Shown: positions 38,498 to 47,328 of the stretch, in pieces | How positions within the stretch are numbered: the first letter of the stretch is position 1 | Layout: every line of letters starts with the position of its first letter | Assembly: GCF_024460775.1 (NCBI RefSeq) | Contig: NZ_JANFYZ010000001.1 | Location: 372,001-436,000 of the forward strand | Source: Desulfovibrio desulfuricans | Lineage (GTDB): Bacteria > Desulfobacterota > Desulfovibrionia > Desulfovibrionales > Desulfovibrionaceae | Direction: 5' to 3' | DNA length: 64,000 bases | Translations under genes and position numbers: made by a program | Notes under the pieces: model-generated | What the model was told of the DNA's origin: nothing | Database searches by the model: none | The model's input: the letters and a program-made list of their open reading frames with translations, nothing else

Positions 38498-39262
38498 TTA
38501 GGCCCCGATAATTTGTAAGAAGCTTTGCGCTTCTAAAGACGCTCCACCTACCAGAAGGCCATCCACATTGTCAAGGGCCATAAGCCCTGCGGCATTGTTT
38601 GGCTTAACGCTGCCGCCATAAAGGATGGGCAGCTTGTCTGCGGTTTCACCCACAAGTTTTTTCAGCAAGGCCCGTGTGACCGCGTGGGCATCGAGCACTT
38701 CTTCCGGCCCGGCAACCTTGCCTGTGCCAATGGCCCACACAGGCTCGTAGCCAATGGCAAGCTTGCCCACAAGAGCAGCGCCGCGAAGGCCCTCGGGCAT
38801 GGCCGAAAAAACAGCGGCAAGCTGGCGCTCAAGCACGGCGTTCAGCTTGCCAGCTTCGCGCTCGTCAAGGGTTTCGCCAATGCAGAACAGCACCTTGAGG
38901 CCGTGCTCAAGGGCAAAAATTGTTTTGCGGGCCACCAGGGCATCGTCCTCGCCCATGATGTGCCGCCGCTCGGAATGCCCGGTCAGCACCCAGCTTGCGC
39001 CAGCATCAAGCAGCATGGCGGGCGAAGTTTCGCCAGTAAAAGCCCCTTCTTCTGCGGGATAGCAGTTCTGCCCGCCCGCCGAAAGCGCCGCCACGCCTTT
39101 AAAGGCGTCCGCCACGCAGCTTATGGACGTAAAGGGCGCAAAAACAACCACATCCTGCCCCGCAGGCATATGCCCGAGGCCTTTGGCCAGATCGCTTGCG
39201 CTTTGGGCAGCCTGTGCGCGGGTTTTATACATCTTCCAGTTGGCGGCAAATATTTTTTGCAT
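38498..39262 (-). CDS. tpiA: Triose-phosphate isomerase
   Basis: Interconverts dihydroxyacetone phosphate and glyceraldehyde-3-phosphate. It is 254 residues with N-K (ANWKMYK), catalytic His in TGHSERR, catalytic Glu in YEPVWAIGTG and the phosphate-binding GGSVKPNNA. GAGGACGCC precedes the ATG at 39262. rimI ends 14 bases before its start. Confidence 0.97.
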   Translation of the reverse strand: MQKIFAANWKMYKTRAQAAQSASDLAKGLGHMPAGQDVVVFAPFTSISCVADAFKGVAALSAGGQNCYPAEEGAFTGETSPAMLLDAGASWVLTGHSERRHIMGEDDALVARKTIFALEHGLKVLFCIGETLDEREAGKLNAVLERQLAAVFSAMPEGLRGAALVGKLAIGYEPVWAIGTGKVAGPEEVLDAHAVTRALLKKLVGETADKLPILYGGSVKPNNAAGLMALDNVDGLLVGGASLEAQSFLQIIGA

Positions 39263-39276
39263 GGCGTCCTCAAGGA

Positions 39277-39735
39277 TCAGATGGAACAAAGATAAATGAG
39301 CGCGTCTTCGCCAGTATCGGTATAATACTTTTTGCGCACGCCCTCTCGCTTGAAGCCGCAACTCTCATACAGACAAATAGCGGGCCTGTTGCCCACTCTG
39401 ACTTCAAGCAAGATTTTGTTTATAGCCATTTTACGCGCAAGGCGCAAGACCACGCCCAATATACGCCGTCCGTGGCCTCTGCGGCGCTCATCCGGCAAAA
39501 CTGCAAGATTGAGTATTTCCAGTTCATCCAGCGTGTGATATACTGATATATAGCCAATCAGCGCCTCATGCCGAAACATTCCCAGTGCCGAAAAAGCCTT
39601 TTGCCCAAAGGCGGCAGCGCACTGCTCTTCTGACCAGGGCAGAGGAAAACACTGGCGCTCAATCTCGTACATAGCGGCGGCATGCTGCGGCCCAAGCATC
39701 TGAAGGCGTTCGTCCCGCACTGTGGAAGCATTCAT
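39277..39735 (-). CDS. rimI: Ribosomal-protein-alanine N-acetyltransferase (RimI-type)
   Basis: GNAT acetyltransferase of 152 residues, with the family segment CFPLPWSEEQC, acetyl-CoA loop VLPDERRRGHGRRIL and a late ICLYESCGFKREG. RimI acetylates the N-terminus of S18; the precise target is inferred. The start ATG (39735-39733) overlaps the start ATG of the plus-strand Nudix gene (39734-39736) within one CATG. Confidence 0.87.
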   Translation of the reverse strand: MNASTVRDERLQMLGPQHAAAMYEIERQCFPLPWSEEQCAAAFGQKAFSALGMFRHEALIGYISVYHTLDELEILNLAVLPDERRRGHGRRILGVVLRLARKMAINKILLEVRVGNRPAICLYESCGFKREGVRKKYYTDTGEDALIYLCSI

Positions 39736-40249
39736 GAAAATCAGCCTTTATCCTTCATTAGGCAACTCTCCTGACTTGCAGGAGGTTGTGGATCACAACA
39801 ATGTACCACTGTGCATCATGCGCGGCGAGGACATACTGAGGCAGAACCTGCGCCACCGGGCAGTGGGCCTGCTTGTGCGCGACCGCCTTGGCCGCGCCCT
39901 GCTGACGCACCGCCCTGGCCTTGGCTGGGGATTTTCGTCCTTCGGGCGGCTGCCCGCCGGGCAATCAAGCGAGCACAAGGCGCAGGAGCTGTTTAGAAAC
40001 GACTGGAACCACGAGGGGCGCATTTTGGCGCTCGGCGTTTCCCCGCCGGGGCCGGACAATTTCAACGCCTTTGTGGCGCTGTATGAAGGCCGCATGCCCG
40101 CCTCGCTGGCTGCCACCGCCGTGCGTGACCCGGATCAGCACATGCTGGTCGATTATGACGAACTGCGGGGCATAGGCGTACACTTTGGCGAACTGCTTTC
40201 GCCCTTTTTGCGGCAGGCGGTGCAGGCTGGCCTTGTGCGCCCGCGCTGA
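39734..40249 (+). CDS. Nudix-fold protein with degenerate Nudix box
   Basis: A 171-residue protein with the Nudix core (VGLLVRDRLGRALLTHRPGL then FGRLPAGQSSEH). Where the Nudix box should have R-E-U-x-E-E it has Q-E-L-F-R-N, so the metal-binding carboxylates are missing. It may be catalytically inactive or have a different role. The ATG at 39734 has GGAA upstream. Its 5' end has no space for a private promoter apart from the coding part of rimI. Confidence 0.72.
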   Translation: MKISLYPSLGNSPDLQEVVDHNNVPLCIMRGEDILRQNLRHRAVGLLVRDRLGRALLTHRPGLGWGFSSFGRLPAGQSSEHKAQELFRNDWNHEGRILALGVSPPGPDNFNAFVALYEGRMPASLAATAVRDPDQHMLVDYDELRGIGVHFGELLSPFLRQAVQAGLVRPR

Positions 40250-40379
40250 GCTGCTTCACACGCCCTCAATTTACCCGTAAAAAGCCTGCCAGTTGAAAAA
40301 CCTGCCCGGCAGGAGCGTAACTCGCTGGGCCTGCGCACACTTCGTGAACGCTCTGCTCAGGCCGTGCCACGCTGTGTTC

Positions 40380-41168
40380 TTATACGGCCGTGGGGCCAAG
40401 CAGATCAACAGCCTCCTGATGCACCAGCCCGTTGGAGGCCATGAGCACATCGCCAAAATGCAGGGCCTCGCCGCGCAAATTGGTCACCCTGCCCCCGGCT
40501 TCTTCCACCAGCAGCAGGCCAGCGGCAAAATCCCAGGGCTTCAGGCCTTCTTCATAAAACATATCCAGCCTGCCGCAGGCCACATAGGCCATATCCACCG
40601 CCGCCGCGCCTATGCGCCGCAGGCCCTGGCTTTTGGGCAGCACAAGGGAAAGGCGTTCCAGTATTCTGTCGAGTCGCCCGCTAAAGTCATAGGGAAAGCC
40701 CGTGGCCACCAGCGCATCTCCAAGGGTTTCCGCCTTGCTCACGCTTATGGGCGCGCCGTTGAGGTACGCGCCCTGCCCGCGCTGCGCGCTGAAGCATTCG
40801 TTCATCATGGGAATGTTGACCACGCCAAGCTCCACATGATCCTTGTTCCAGAGCGCTACCGAGGTAGCAACCTGCGGGATGCGGTGCACAAAATTGGTAG
40901 TGCCGTCCACAGGGTCGATGATCCAGCACAGGCCGTCCGGTTCCTTCTCGCTCTCGCTGCTTTCCTCTGCCATAAAGGCGGCGCCGGGCACAAGGTTTGC
41001 CAGTTTTTCCTTCAAAAAGGCTTCCACAGCCAGGTCGGTCTGCGTGACCAGATCAATGCGCCCCTTGTGCCGCACATTGCTGGGCTTTGCCCAGTGTTCA
41101 CGCACGATGTCGCCGCTCTGGCGCACAATTTCCAGACATCCCTGCAAAATATCCTGTGATGCAAACAT
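40380..41168 (-). CDS. suhB: Inositol monophosphatase family protein
   Basis: Lithium-sensitive phosphatase family, 262 residues. The metal-site motifs are complete: EESSES near residue 68, WIIDPVDGTTNFVH, and the late PWDFAAG. It may hydrolyse inositol phosphates or act as a SuhB-type factor. AAAGGGAT precedes the ATG at 41168. It is read after mreB (125-base gap) and may be part of that unit. Confidence 0.9.
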   Translation of the reverse strand: MFASQDILQGCLEIVRQSGDIVREHWAKPSNVRHKGRIDLVTQTDLAVEAFLKEKLANLVPGAAFMAEESSESEKEPDGLCWIIDPVDGTTNFVHRIPQVATSVALWNKDHVELGVVNIPMMNECFSAQRGQGAYLNGAPISVSKAETLGDALVATGFPYDFSGRLDRILERLSLVLPKSQGLRRIGAAAVDMAYVACGRLDMFYEEGLKPWDFAAGLLLVEEAGGRVTNLRGEALHFGDVLMASNGLVHQEAVDLLGPTAV

Positions 41169-41293
41169 GGCTATCCCTTTGTGCGCAAGGCTGTGTATGC
41201 CACGCACAGACGCCGCAGGGCTGGTCGCCCCGCAGCAGATATTGTTTTGACAGATGGATTTCGCAACCTCCCGGCAAGAGGTGCGGGGCGCAG

Positions 41294-42319
41294 CTAGTTA
41301 ATGAAGACCGAGTGGTAGAGTTGACGGTCAAGCATGGCGCGGGCCGTGCCGCGCAGCACGGTGGTCAGTGGGTCTTTGTCCACAAAAACCTTGAGGCGCG
41401 TTTCTCTGGCGATAAACTGATCCAGCCCCTTGAGCAGCGAACCGCCGCCCGCCATGAGCATACCGTTGCGGTAAATATCCGCTGCCAGTTCAGGCGGCGT
41501 TTTTTCCAGCGCGCGCATCACTGCGCCAAGGATCGCCAGCACAGGCTCGCGCAGGGCTTCGCGCACATGGCCTTCCGTAACCTTGACCACACGTGGCGCA
41601 CCGCGCACCAGATCCTTGCCCGAAACTTCAAGCACCGGCGCATTGGGAATGGGCATGGCGGAACCAAGAATTTTCTTCACGTTTTCCGCAGTATTGTCGC
41701 CAACTTCCATGCGGAAAACATCGCGCATATAGCGTTGCACGGCCATATTCATGGCATCGCCCGCCACGCGCACAGACTGCGCATTGGCAATGCCCGCCAT
41801 GGTGATAACAGCCACCTCGCTTGTGCCGCCGCCAATGTCAAGCACCAGATTGCCCAGAGGCTCGTGAATGGGCAGGTCTGCGCCAATTGCCGCGGCCATT
41901 GGCTCCTCGACCATAGCCACGTCGGCAGCACCTGCCAGAATGGCCGAATCGATGACCGCGCGTTTTTCCACCTGGGTGATGCCCGTTGGGATGCAGATGA
42001 CCATGGAGGGCTTGACCAGCCGCAGCCCGGTAATGGCCTTGCGCACAAAGTAGGAGATCATTTCGCGGGTGATGTCGAAGTCGGCGATGACGCCGTCCTT
42101 CATGGGGCGCACGGCCTTGATGCGCTGGGGAGTGCGGCCCAGATATTCCTTGGCTGAAGCGCCTACGGCGAGAACAGAATTCTTGTGCGTGTCTATGGCC
42201 ACCACCGATGGTTCATTGATCACAATGCCATCCGCCCTGGTGTAAAGCAGGGTGTTGGCAGTGCCAAGATCCATGGCAATGTCTTTTGACAAGAATCTGA
42301 AGAAACGCCGTAACATCAT
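41294..42319 (-). CDS. mreB: Rod-shape determining protein MreB
   Basis: Bacterial actin of 341 residues that guides elongation of the cell wall. The start of the actin fold (IAMDLGTANTLLY), the phosphate loop DIGGGTSEVAVI and GGGSLLKGLD are clear. The gene starts 2 bases after the GAF gene stop. No mreC or mreD lies nearby, which separates it from the usual mreBCD order. Confidence 0.96.
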   Translation of the reverse strand: MMLRRFFRFLSKDIAMDLGTANTLLYTRADGIVINEPSVVAIDTHKNSVLAVGASAKEYLGRTPQRIKAVRPMKDGVIADFDITREMISYFVRKAITGLRLVKPSMVICIPTGITQVEKRAVIDSAILAGAADVAMVEEPMAAAIGADLPIHEPLGNLVLDIGGGTSEVAVITMAGIANAQSVRVAGDAMNMAVQRYMRDVFRMEVGDNTAENVKKILGSAMPIPNAPVLEVSGKDLVRGAPRVVKVTEGHVREALREPVLAILGAVMRALEKTPPELAADIYRNGMLMAGGGSLLKGLDQFIARETRLKVFVDKDPLTTVLRGTARAMLDRQLYHSVFIN

Positions 42320-42321
42320 GT

Positions 42322-43569
42322 TTAGTATTCTTTTGTTGGCGGAATGGGCGCAGTGTCGGGGTCATAGGCCTGGGGGCCGTCGTTGTGCACCCGTGCTCGG
42401 GGCAACATGGTTCTGAGCCGCATTTTGAGATACAGATTTTCCAGGAACAGGGCCAGATGATCCACAGACTGACGCACAAAACTGCGCAGGGATTCGTCTA
42501 TCTGGCGGGGATTGGTGTGCGCAAGGCAAAGTACGCCGCGCGTGCTCTTGTTGACCATAACCGGCATGCAGATGGCAGCCTGAAAATCGGGCATATCCGG
42601 TAGTTTGCCAAACAGCACAGTGGCGGGCGCGCCCTCAACGCCTTCAGCGATCACCGGCTGATCGTTGCGGAAAACCCAGCCTGTTATGCCGCTGCCCATG
42701 GGCAGGATAAGCGGTTCTTCGCCGGTCAGCAGCAGGCGGGCTGATTCGCTTTCAACGCAATATGTTTCGCCCGGTTCGTCCACCGAGGCAAAGGCGCAGT
42801 AGTCAAAACCCGTAGCTTCAACCATGATGCGCAGGTAGTTTTGCAAAAACTGGGGCCAGCGCTTGTAGCGAAAGCGCAGATCCTGAATAACGGACAATTC
42901 CGCAAAATAACGCGGAATATCCCCGGCAAGCTCCTGCCGCCCCGTGGAACCCTGCTGGCGCGAGATCAGTTCTGCAAACATTTGCAGGATCTTGTGGTCT
43001 TTGTCTGAAAAAGAGTACTGCCGCTTGCTGTCAACGCAGAGTGCGCCGCCAGTGGGCACGGGGCAGCCCATAAAGGCCTTGATATTGGCCTCTTCGCCAC
43101 CGGTGTAGTAGCCAAGGTTGCTCTGGCGCTGGTCAAAATTCGGCACAAGCAGAGGTTGCCGGTTACGAACAATCCAGCCGACAAGGCCCTTGCCGGGCAG
43201 CACCGATGCGTTGGACGCTATCCTTTCACCCAGGCTGAAGGCAGCCGCAAGGTGGTGCGCTTCGCCTTCTTCATCAGGCAGAAAAAGGACTACGGAATAA
43301 GCGTCAAAAACGCTGCAAACGATGCTCAGAATATGCTTTTCAACAGAGTTGGCGGTCATGGGCACATGGGGTTGAGGTGATGCCGCCCACAGGCGTGACG
43401 GCTCTCGGGTAACGCATTTCTTGTAGCAAAGGGCCTGCGCCGCCGCAACTTCTTTTGCGCTGCTCGTGCTCATTGTTCCGGTGCTGAGGCCTTTGCCGGC
43501 AGCGCCTGCACCCCTGATATCGGGCTTGGCAGCCCCGGTTGATGCCGTTTTTCGGGGAACCTGCATCAT
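42322..43569 (-). CDS. Tandem GAF domain protein
   Basis: A cytoplasmic protein of 415 residues from the MMQ start. An N-terminal low-complexity stretch is followed by two GAF domains (about 70-225 and 245-395). Both show the GAF core (LVGWIVRNRQPLLVPNFD; ITGWVFRNDQPVIAEGVEG). It has no output domain. The start is uncertain: other in-frame Met codons lie at 43473 and 43359. It is immediately upstream of mreB (2 bases), so it may regulate or sense in relation to cell shape; that is inference. Confidence 0.78.
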   Translation of the reverse strand: MMQVPRKTASTGAAKPDIRGAGAAGKGLSTGTMSTSSAKEVAAAQALCYKKCVTREPSRLWAASPQPHVPMTANSVEKHILSIVCSVFDAYSVVLFLPDEEGEAHHLAAAFSLGERIASNASVLPGKGLVGWIVRNRQPLLVPNFDQRQSNLGYYTGGEEANIKAFMGCPVPTGGALCVDSKRQYSFSDKDHKILQMFAELISRQQGSTGRQELAGDIPRYFAELSVIQDLRFRYKRWPQFLQNYLRIMVEATGFDYCAFASVDEPGETYCVESESARLLLTGEEPLILPMGSGITGWVFRNDQPVIAEGVEGAPATVLFGKLPDMPDFQAAICMPVMVNKSTRGVLCLAHTNPRQIDESLRSFVRQSVDHLALFLENLYLKMRLRTMLPRARVHNDGPQAYDPDTAPIPPTKEY

Positions 43570-43632
43570 TCCCACTGGAAAATATTCTGAAAAGCAGGTA
43601 GTAAATAACAAATTTCTATAAGGGATGTGCGG

Positions 43633-45351
43633 ATGATTAAATGGCAAGAGGTATTCAGCAAGGACGGTCTGCCCTGGCAGGACGCTACCCAGTTGTCCTC
43701 TTCGATTGCCGTAAGCGATTTGCCGCAGCTCAAGAAAATGCTCGACGCCGTGCATATCCGCCTGTGTCTTGTCAAACCCTATCAGGAAAACAAGAACTAC
43801 CCCCTTGTGGAAGCGCGCGAGCTTTTGCCCTCGTTTGACAACGACATGTTTGAATACAAAGAGCTGCCCGGCTTTGCCATGGTGGCCTTTGCCCGCCAGC
43901 TCGACTATTTTTCAGAAATTTTTCAGTTCGACCGCCTGCACCCCGTAATTACCGAAGGCGACGGCGCATGCTGCCCGCTGGAAAATCAGGTCATGGTGCA
44001 GAACCTGCAAACCCTGGCCTCGCGGCTGCCGCGTGTGCATCAGGATATTTTTCGCCAGCAGTTCCGCTCGACAGACACGGTTGTGCTTGAAACCTATCCT
44101 GCCCTCATGCCCTACCTGCTCAGCATGGACAGGGCGCACGTGCTGGCCTGGGGCGCGGACAAGCAGTTTCATCTGGCCGGGATATTCGCTTCCTTTCCTT
44201 CGGATATCGACAGCGAACTGAAGCGTTTTGGCATCCGCATAGGCAAGTTCGTGTATGGTGACAGCGATATTTACGAACGCAACCGCATGTTTGTGTACCA
44301 GTACCTCATGGAGCTTTACGGCTTCCCCATAGTTTCAGAGCGCCGCACCTCGAGCGCGCTTTTTGCCCGCAAGCTGCACAAGATGGGCGAGCGTTTTTTG
44401 CTGCGCGTGCTGGGGCAGACGGACAGAACCATTACCACCTACATGGCCAATGGCGAAAACACGCGCTACCCCCTGCTGGAAAAAGTGGCCCTTGTGGCTG
44501 TGGACGCCGATCAGGACGAAGCGCTGAGCGCCATTGACCGCGATGGATTTTTTCTGGACAAGCCGCGCCGGGTGGTCATTCTGCGCATCAAATACCGCCA
44601 GCACACCTTTGACGCCAGCAACGTGCGGCAGGACCGCGCCCTCTCCGTGGTGGCGCAGGAGGTGCTGCACCCCATTACGGGCGAAGCGCTCACAGGGCTT
44701 AACATCATCAAGGACACCTCCAACATGTTCCTGCGCCTCAACGACATTGTGCGCGGCGAATACACGGGGCGCATCATCTACAAGCGCACCGAGGTGGTGG
44801 AAAACACGGGCACGCACGAAAAGCGGCTCAAATTCCTCTATAGCTGGCTGACCAAGCATCAGCGCCGCATGATCAGCTACAGTGATGAATTTTTCTCCAA
44901 TGTAAGCAAGGTGTTGACCAACTACCTCTTTTCGCCAGACAATGACGAGGCCTTTGAAAACCTGCGCGAACTGTATCAGGAAGTCTGCACCCGGTTCAGC
45001 TACATCCAGCAGGCCCGGCGCGTGCGCATACTGGAAGACCTGTGCCAGCGCACTTTCAAGGGCGCGCGCATCACCTACCAACAGATGTTCCGCGAGGCCC
45101 TGAACCTGCTCAACGAGCTGAAGTTTGAGATCGTCAGTTTCTTCCCCGGCCTGGTTGACGCCGTGATAGACTGTGTGGAAAGAATCCTGCGCGACAGCTA
45201 TCTGCAACGCAAATACGTTGAACCGCCGGAAGACACCCTTACCCCGGCTGGTCAGGAAATCCGTAAAAATTACAGACGTCTTGTTTCATTGCAGGACGGG
45301 TTCAAGGCTGTGCGCAAGGCGCGCAGCGGCAAGGAAAACGTGGTGGCATGA
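43633..45351 (+). CDS. Large protein of unknown function
   Basis: A 572-residue, largely soluble protein with no signal peptide or membrane segment. I do not recognise any domain. The C-terminal third is helical and charged (EFFSNVSKVLTNYLFSPDND onward), and the middle has alternating beta-like stretches (LEKVALVAVDADQDEA). AAGGGA lies 7 bases before the ATG. It is divergent from the GAF-mreB unit and overlaps rsmE by 4 bases. The sequence composition and codon use look like those of its neighbours. Confidence 0.82.
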   Translation: MIKWQEVFSKDGLPWQDATQLSSSIAVSDLPQLKKMLDAVHIRLCLVKPYQENKNYPLVEARELLPSFDNDMFEYKELPGFAMVAFARQLDYFSEIFQFDRLHPVITEGDGACCPLENQVMVQNLQTLASRLPRVHQDIFRQQFRSTDTVVLETYPALMPYLLSMDRAHVLAWGADKQFHLAGIFASFPSDIDSELKRFGIRIGKFVYGDSDIYERNRMFVYQYLMELYGFPIVSERRTSSALFARKLHKMGERFLLRVLGQTDRTITTYMANGENTRYPLLEKVALVAVDADQDEALSAIDRDGFFLDKPRRVVILRIKYRQHTFDASNVRQDRALSVVAQEVLHPITGEALTGLNIIKDTSNMFLRLNDIVRGEYTGRIIYKRTEVVENTGTHEKRLKFLYSWLTKHQRRMISYSDEFFSNVSKVLTNYLFSPDNDEAFENLRELYQEVCTRFSYIQQARRVRILEDLCQRTFKGARITYQQMFREALNLLNELKFEIVSFFPGLVDAVIDCVERILRDSYLQRKYVEPPEDTLTPAGQEIRKNYRRLVSLQDGFKAVRKARSGKENVVA

Positions 45352-46106
45352 GCGTACCGTTTTTTTATCTGGCCCCTGAACACTGGGGCGATACACCTCT
45401 TCTTGAAGGGCAGGAAGCCCGGCATCTGGGGCAGGTTCTGCGCGCGGAATCCGGCACCGAAGTGGGGCTTCTCGATGGCCGGGGCCGCTCGGGCATATTT
45501 GTGGTGTGCAAGGTAGGCAAAAAAAACGTGCAGCTCCAGCGCGTTTCTGAAACTGTCACCCCTGCTCCGCATTCGCGGGCCATTGTGGCGCTGGCCTACA
45601 GCAAGGCCGTGCGGCGCGGCTTTTTTATGGAAAAGGCCGTGGAGCTTGGCGCGCATGGCGTATGGCTGTGGCAGGGCGACCACAGCCAGGGCAAACTTTC
45701 TGCCGCCGCAGAAGAAGCCTGCCTTGGGCAGATGATTGCCGGGGCAAAGCAGAGCGGCAACCCCTGGCTGCCCGAAGTGCGCGCCCTCTCGGGCGGCGTG
45801 GACCAGCTCATTCATCTTTCGCACGCTGCCGACCACCGCATTCTGCCCTGGGAACTCCAGGACGGTGTGCACATGCTCACCCCGGAAATGGCGGGTCAGC
45901 CCGGCCTGACCGTCTATGTGATCGGCCCAGAAGGCGGCTTTTCGCAACGGGAACTGGCAGCCCTGAAAGCCGCCCACTTTACCGCCGTGAGCCTTGGCGC
46001 GCGCGTATTGCGCTGTGAGACAGCCGCAACGCTCTGCCTTGGCCTGCACTGGTGGGGTTCGCAGCTTTACGGCAAGCCCGATGCCGCCCAAGGGAGCGGA
46101 AAGTGA
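45348..46106 (+). CDS. rsmE: 16S rRNA m3U1498 methyltransferase RsmE
   Basis: SPOUT-class methyltransferase of 252 residues. The N-terminal PUA-like domain (GQEARHLGQVLRAESG) is followed by the knotted domain with VIGPEGGFSQRE and SLGARVLRCETAA. The start overlaps the preceding gene by 4 bases, and its stop overlaps rarA (GTGA). Confidence 0.94.
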   Translation: MSVPFFYLAPEHWGDTPLLEGQEARHLGQVLRAESGTEVGLLDGRGRSGIFVVCKVGKKNVQLQRVSETVTPAPHSRAIVALAYSKAVRRGFFMEKAVELGAHGVWLWQGDHSQGKLSAAAEEACLGQMIAGAKQSGNPWLPEVRALSGGVDQLIHLSHAADHRILPWELQDGVHMLTPEMAGQPGLTVYVIGPEGGFSQRELAALKAAHFTAVSLGARVLRCETAATLCLGLHWWGSQLYGKPDAAQGSGK

Positions 46107-47326
46107 CCGTAAGCAAGCCGCTGCCGGAGCGCATGCGGCCCGATGATCTGGCGCTTTTTCTTGGTCAGACCCATCTTGGCGACCGCCTGCGCTCACTTAT
46201 GAAGTCCGGGCGTTTGCCCAGCCTGCTGTTTTTCGGCCCGCCCGGCTGCGGCAAATCAACCCTTGCCCTGCTGCTGGCCAAATCATCCGGCAAGCCCTAT
46301 CTGCGCTTGAGCGCGCCCGAAGCTGGCTTGCAGCACCTACGGCGCTCGCTCACAGGTGTGGAAATTCTTGTGCTGGACGAACTGCACCGCTTTTCCAAGG
46401 CGCAGCAGGACTTTTTTTTGCCGCTGGTGGAATCGGGCGACCTGACCCTGCTTGCCACAACCACGGAAAATCCCTCGTTCAGCGTCACGCGGCAGTTGCT
46501 TTCGCGCCTGCACGTGCTGCGGCTGCGGCCCCTGGGCCGCCCTGAGCTTATGGAGCTTGCCCGGCGCGGCGCAAAAGACATGCAGCTTGAAATGACCGAT
46601 GATGTGGCCGACCTGTTGGCCGGGGTTTCGCACGGCGATGCCCGCACCCTGCTGAATCTTGTGGAATATGTGGGCGCCCTGCCGGAAGATAGGCGCGATC
46701 TGGAGCATATCAAGGCGGCGCTGCCCGAGGTGCTCATCCGCCACGACAAGGACGGCGACAACCACTACGAACTGGCCTCGGCGCTCATCAAGTCCATTCG
46801 CGGCAGCGATGTGGATGCGGCCCTGTACTATCTGGCCTGTTTGCTTGAAGGTGGCGAAGACCCGCGCTTTGTGTGCCGCCGCCTGATACTCTCCGCCTCC
46901 GAGGATGTGGGGCTTGCCGACCCGGACGCTCTGGGGCTGGCCGTGGCCTGTCAGCAGGCCGTGGAATTTGTGGGCATGCCGGAAGGCTTTATTCCGCTGG
47001 CGGAAACCGTCACCTATCTGGCTCTTGCAAAAAAGAGCAACGCTTCATACGCGGCCTATCTCAACGCCGCCCGCGAGGTCAAACTCAACGGGACGCGCCC
47101 GGTGCCGCTGCATCTGCGCAATCCTTCTACCCAGTTGCACAAGGAATGGGGCTACGGCAAGGAATACAAGTACCCCCACAACTACCCGGAATCGTGGATC
47201 GAGCAGTCATACCTGCCGACGGAACTGGAAGGCCGCAGGTTCTACCAGCCGCGCGACAACGGCGAAGAACCGCGCCTCAGCCAGTGGTGGCGCAAACTGC
47301 ATAAAATCAAAAAAACGGACGAATAG
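46103..47326 (+). CDS. rarA: Replication-associated recombination protein RarA/MgsA
   Basis: AAA+ ATPase of the clamp-loader clade that acts at stalled forks. It is 407 residues from the GTG at 46103, which overlaps the rsmE stop by 4 bases and has AAGGGAGCGG upstream. Walker A is GPPGCGKST and Walker B VLDELHRF. The C-terminal RarA domain is present (GYGKEYKYPHNYPESW). Confidence 0.95.
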   Translation: MTVSKPLPERMRPDDLALFLGQTHLGDRLRSLMKSGRLPSLLFFGPPGCGKSTLALLLAKSSGKPYLRLSAPEAGLQHLRRSLTGVEILVLDELHRFSKAQQDFFLPLVESGDLTLLATTTENPSFSVTRQLLSRLHVLRLRPLGRPELMELARRGAKDMQLEMTDDVADLLAGVSHGDARTLLNLVEYVGALPEDRRDLEHIKAALPEVLIRHDKDGDNHYELASALIKSIRGSDVDAALYYLACLLEGGEDPRFVCRRLILSASEDVGLADPDALGLAVACQQAVEFVGMPEGFIPLAETVTYLALAKKSNASYAAYLNAAREVKLNGTRPVPLHLRNPSTQLHKEWGYGKEYKYPHNYPESWIEQSYLPTELEGRRFYQPRDNGEEPRLSQWWRKLHKIKKTDE

Positions 47327-47328
47327 GC

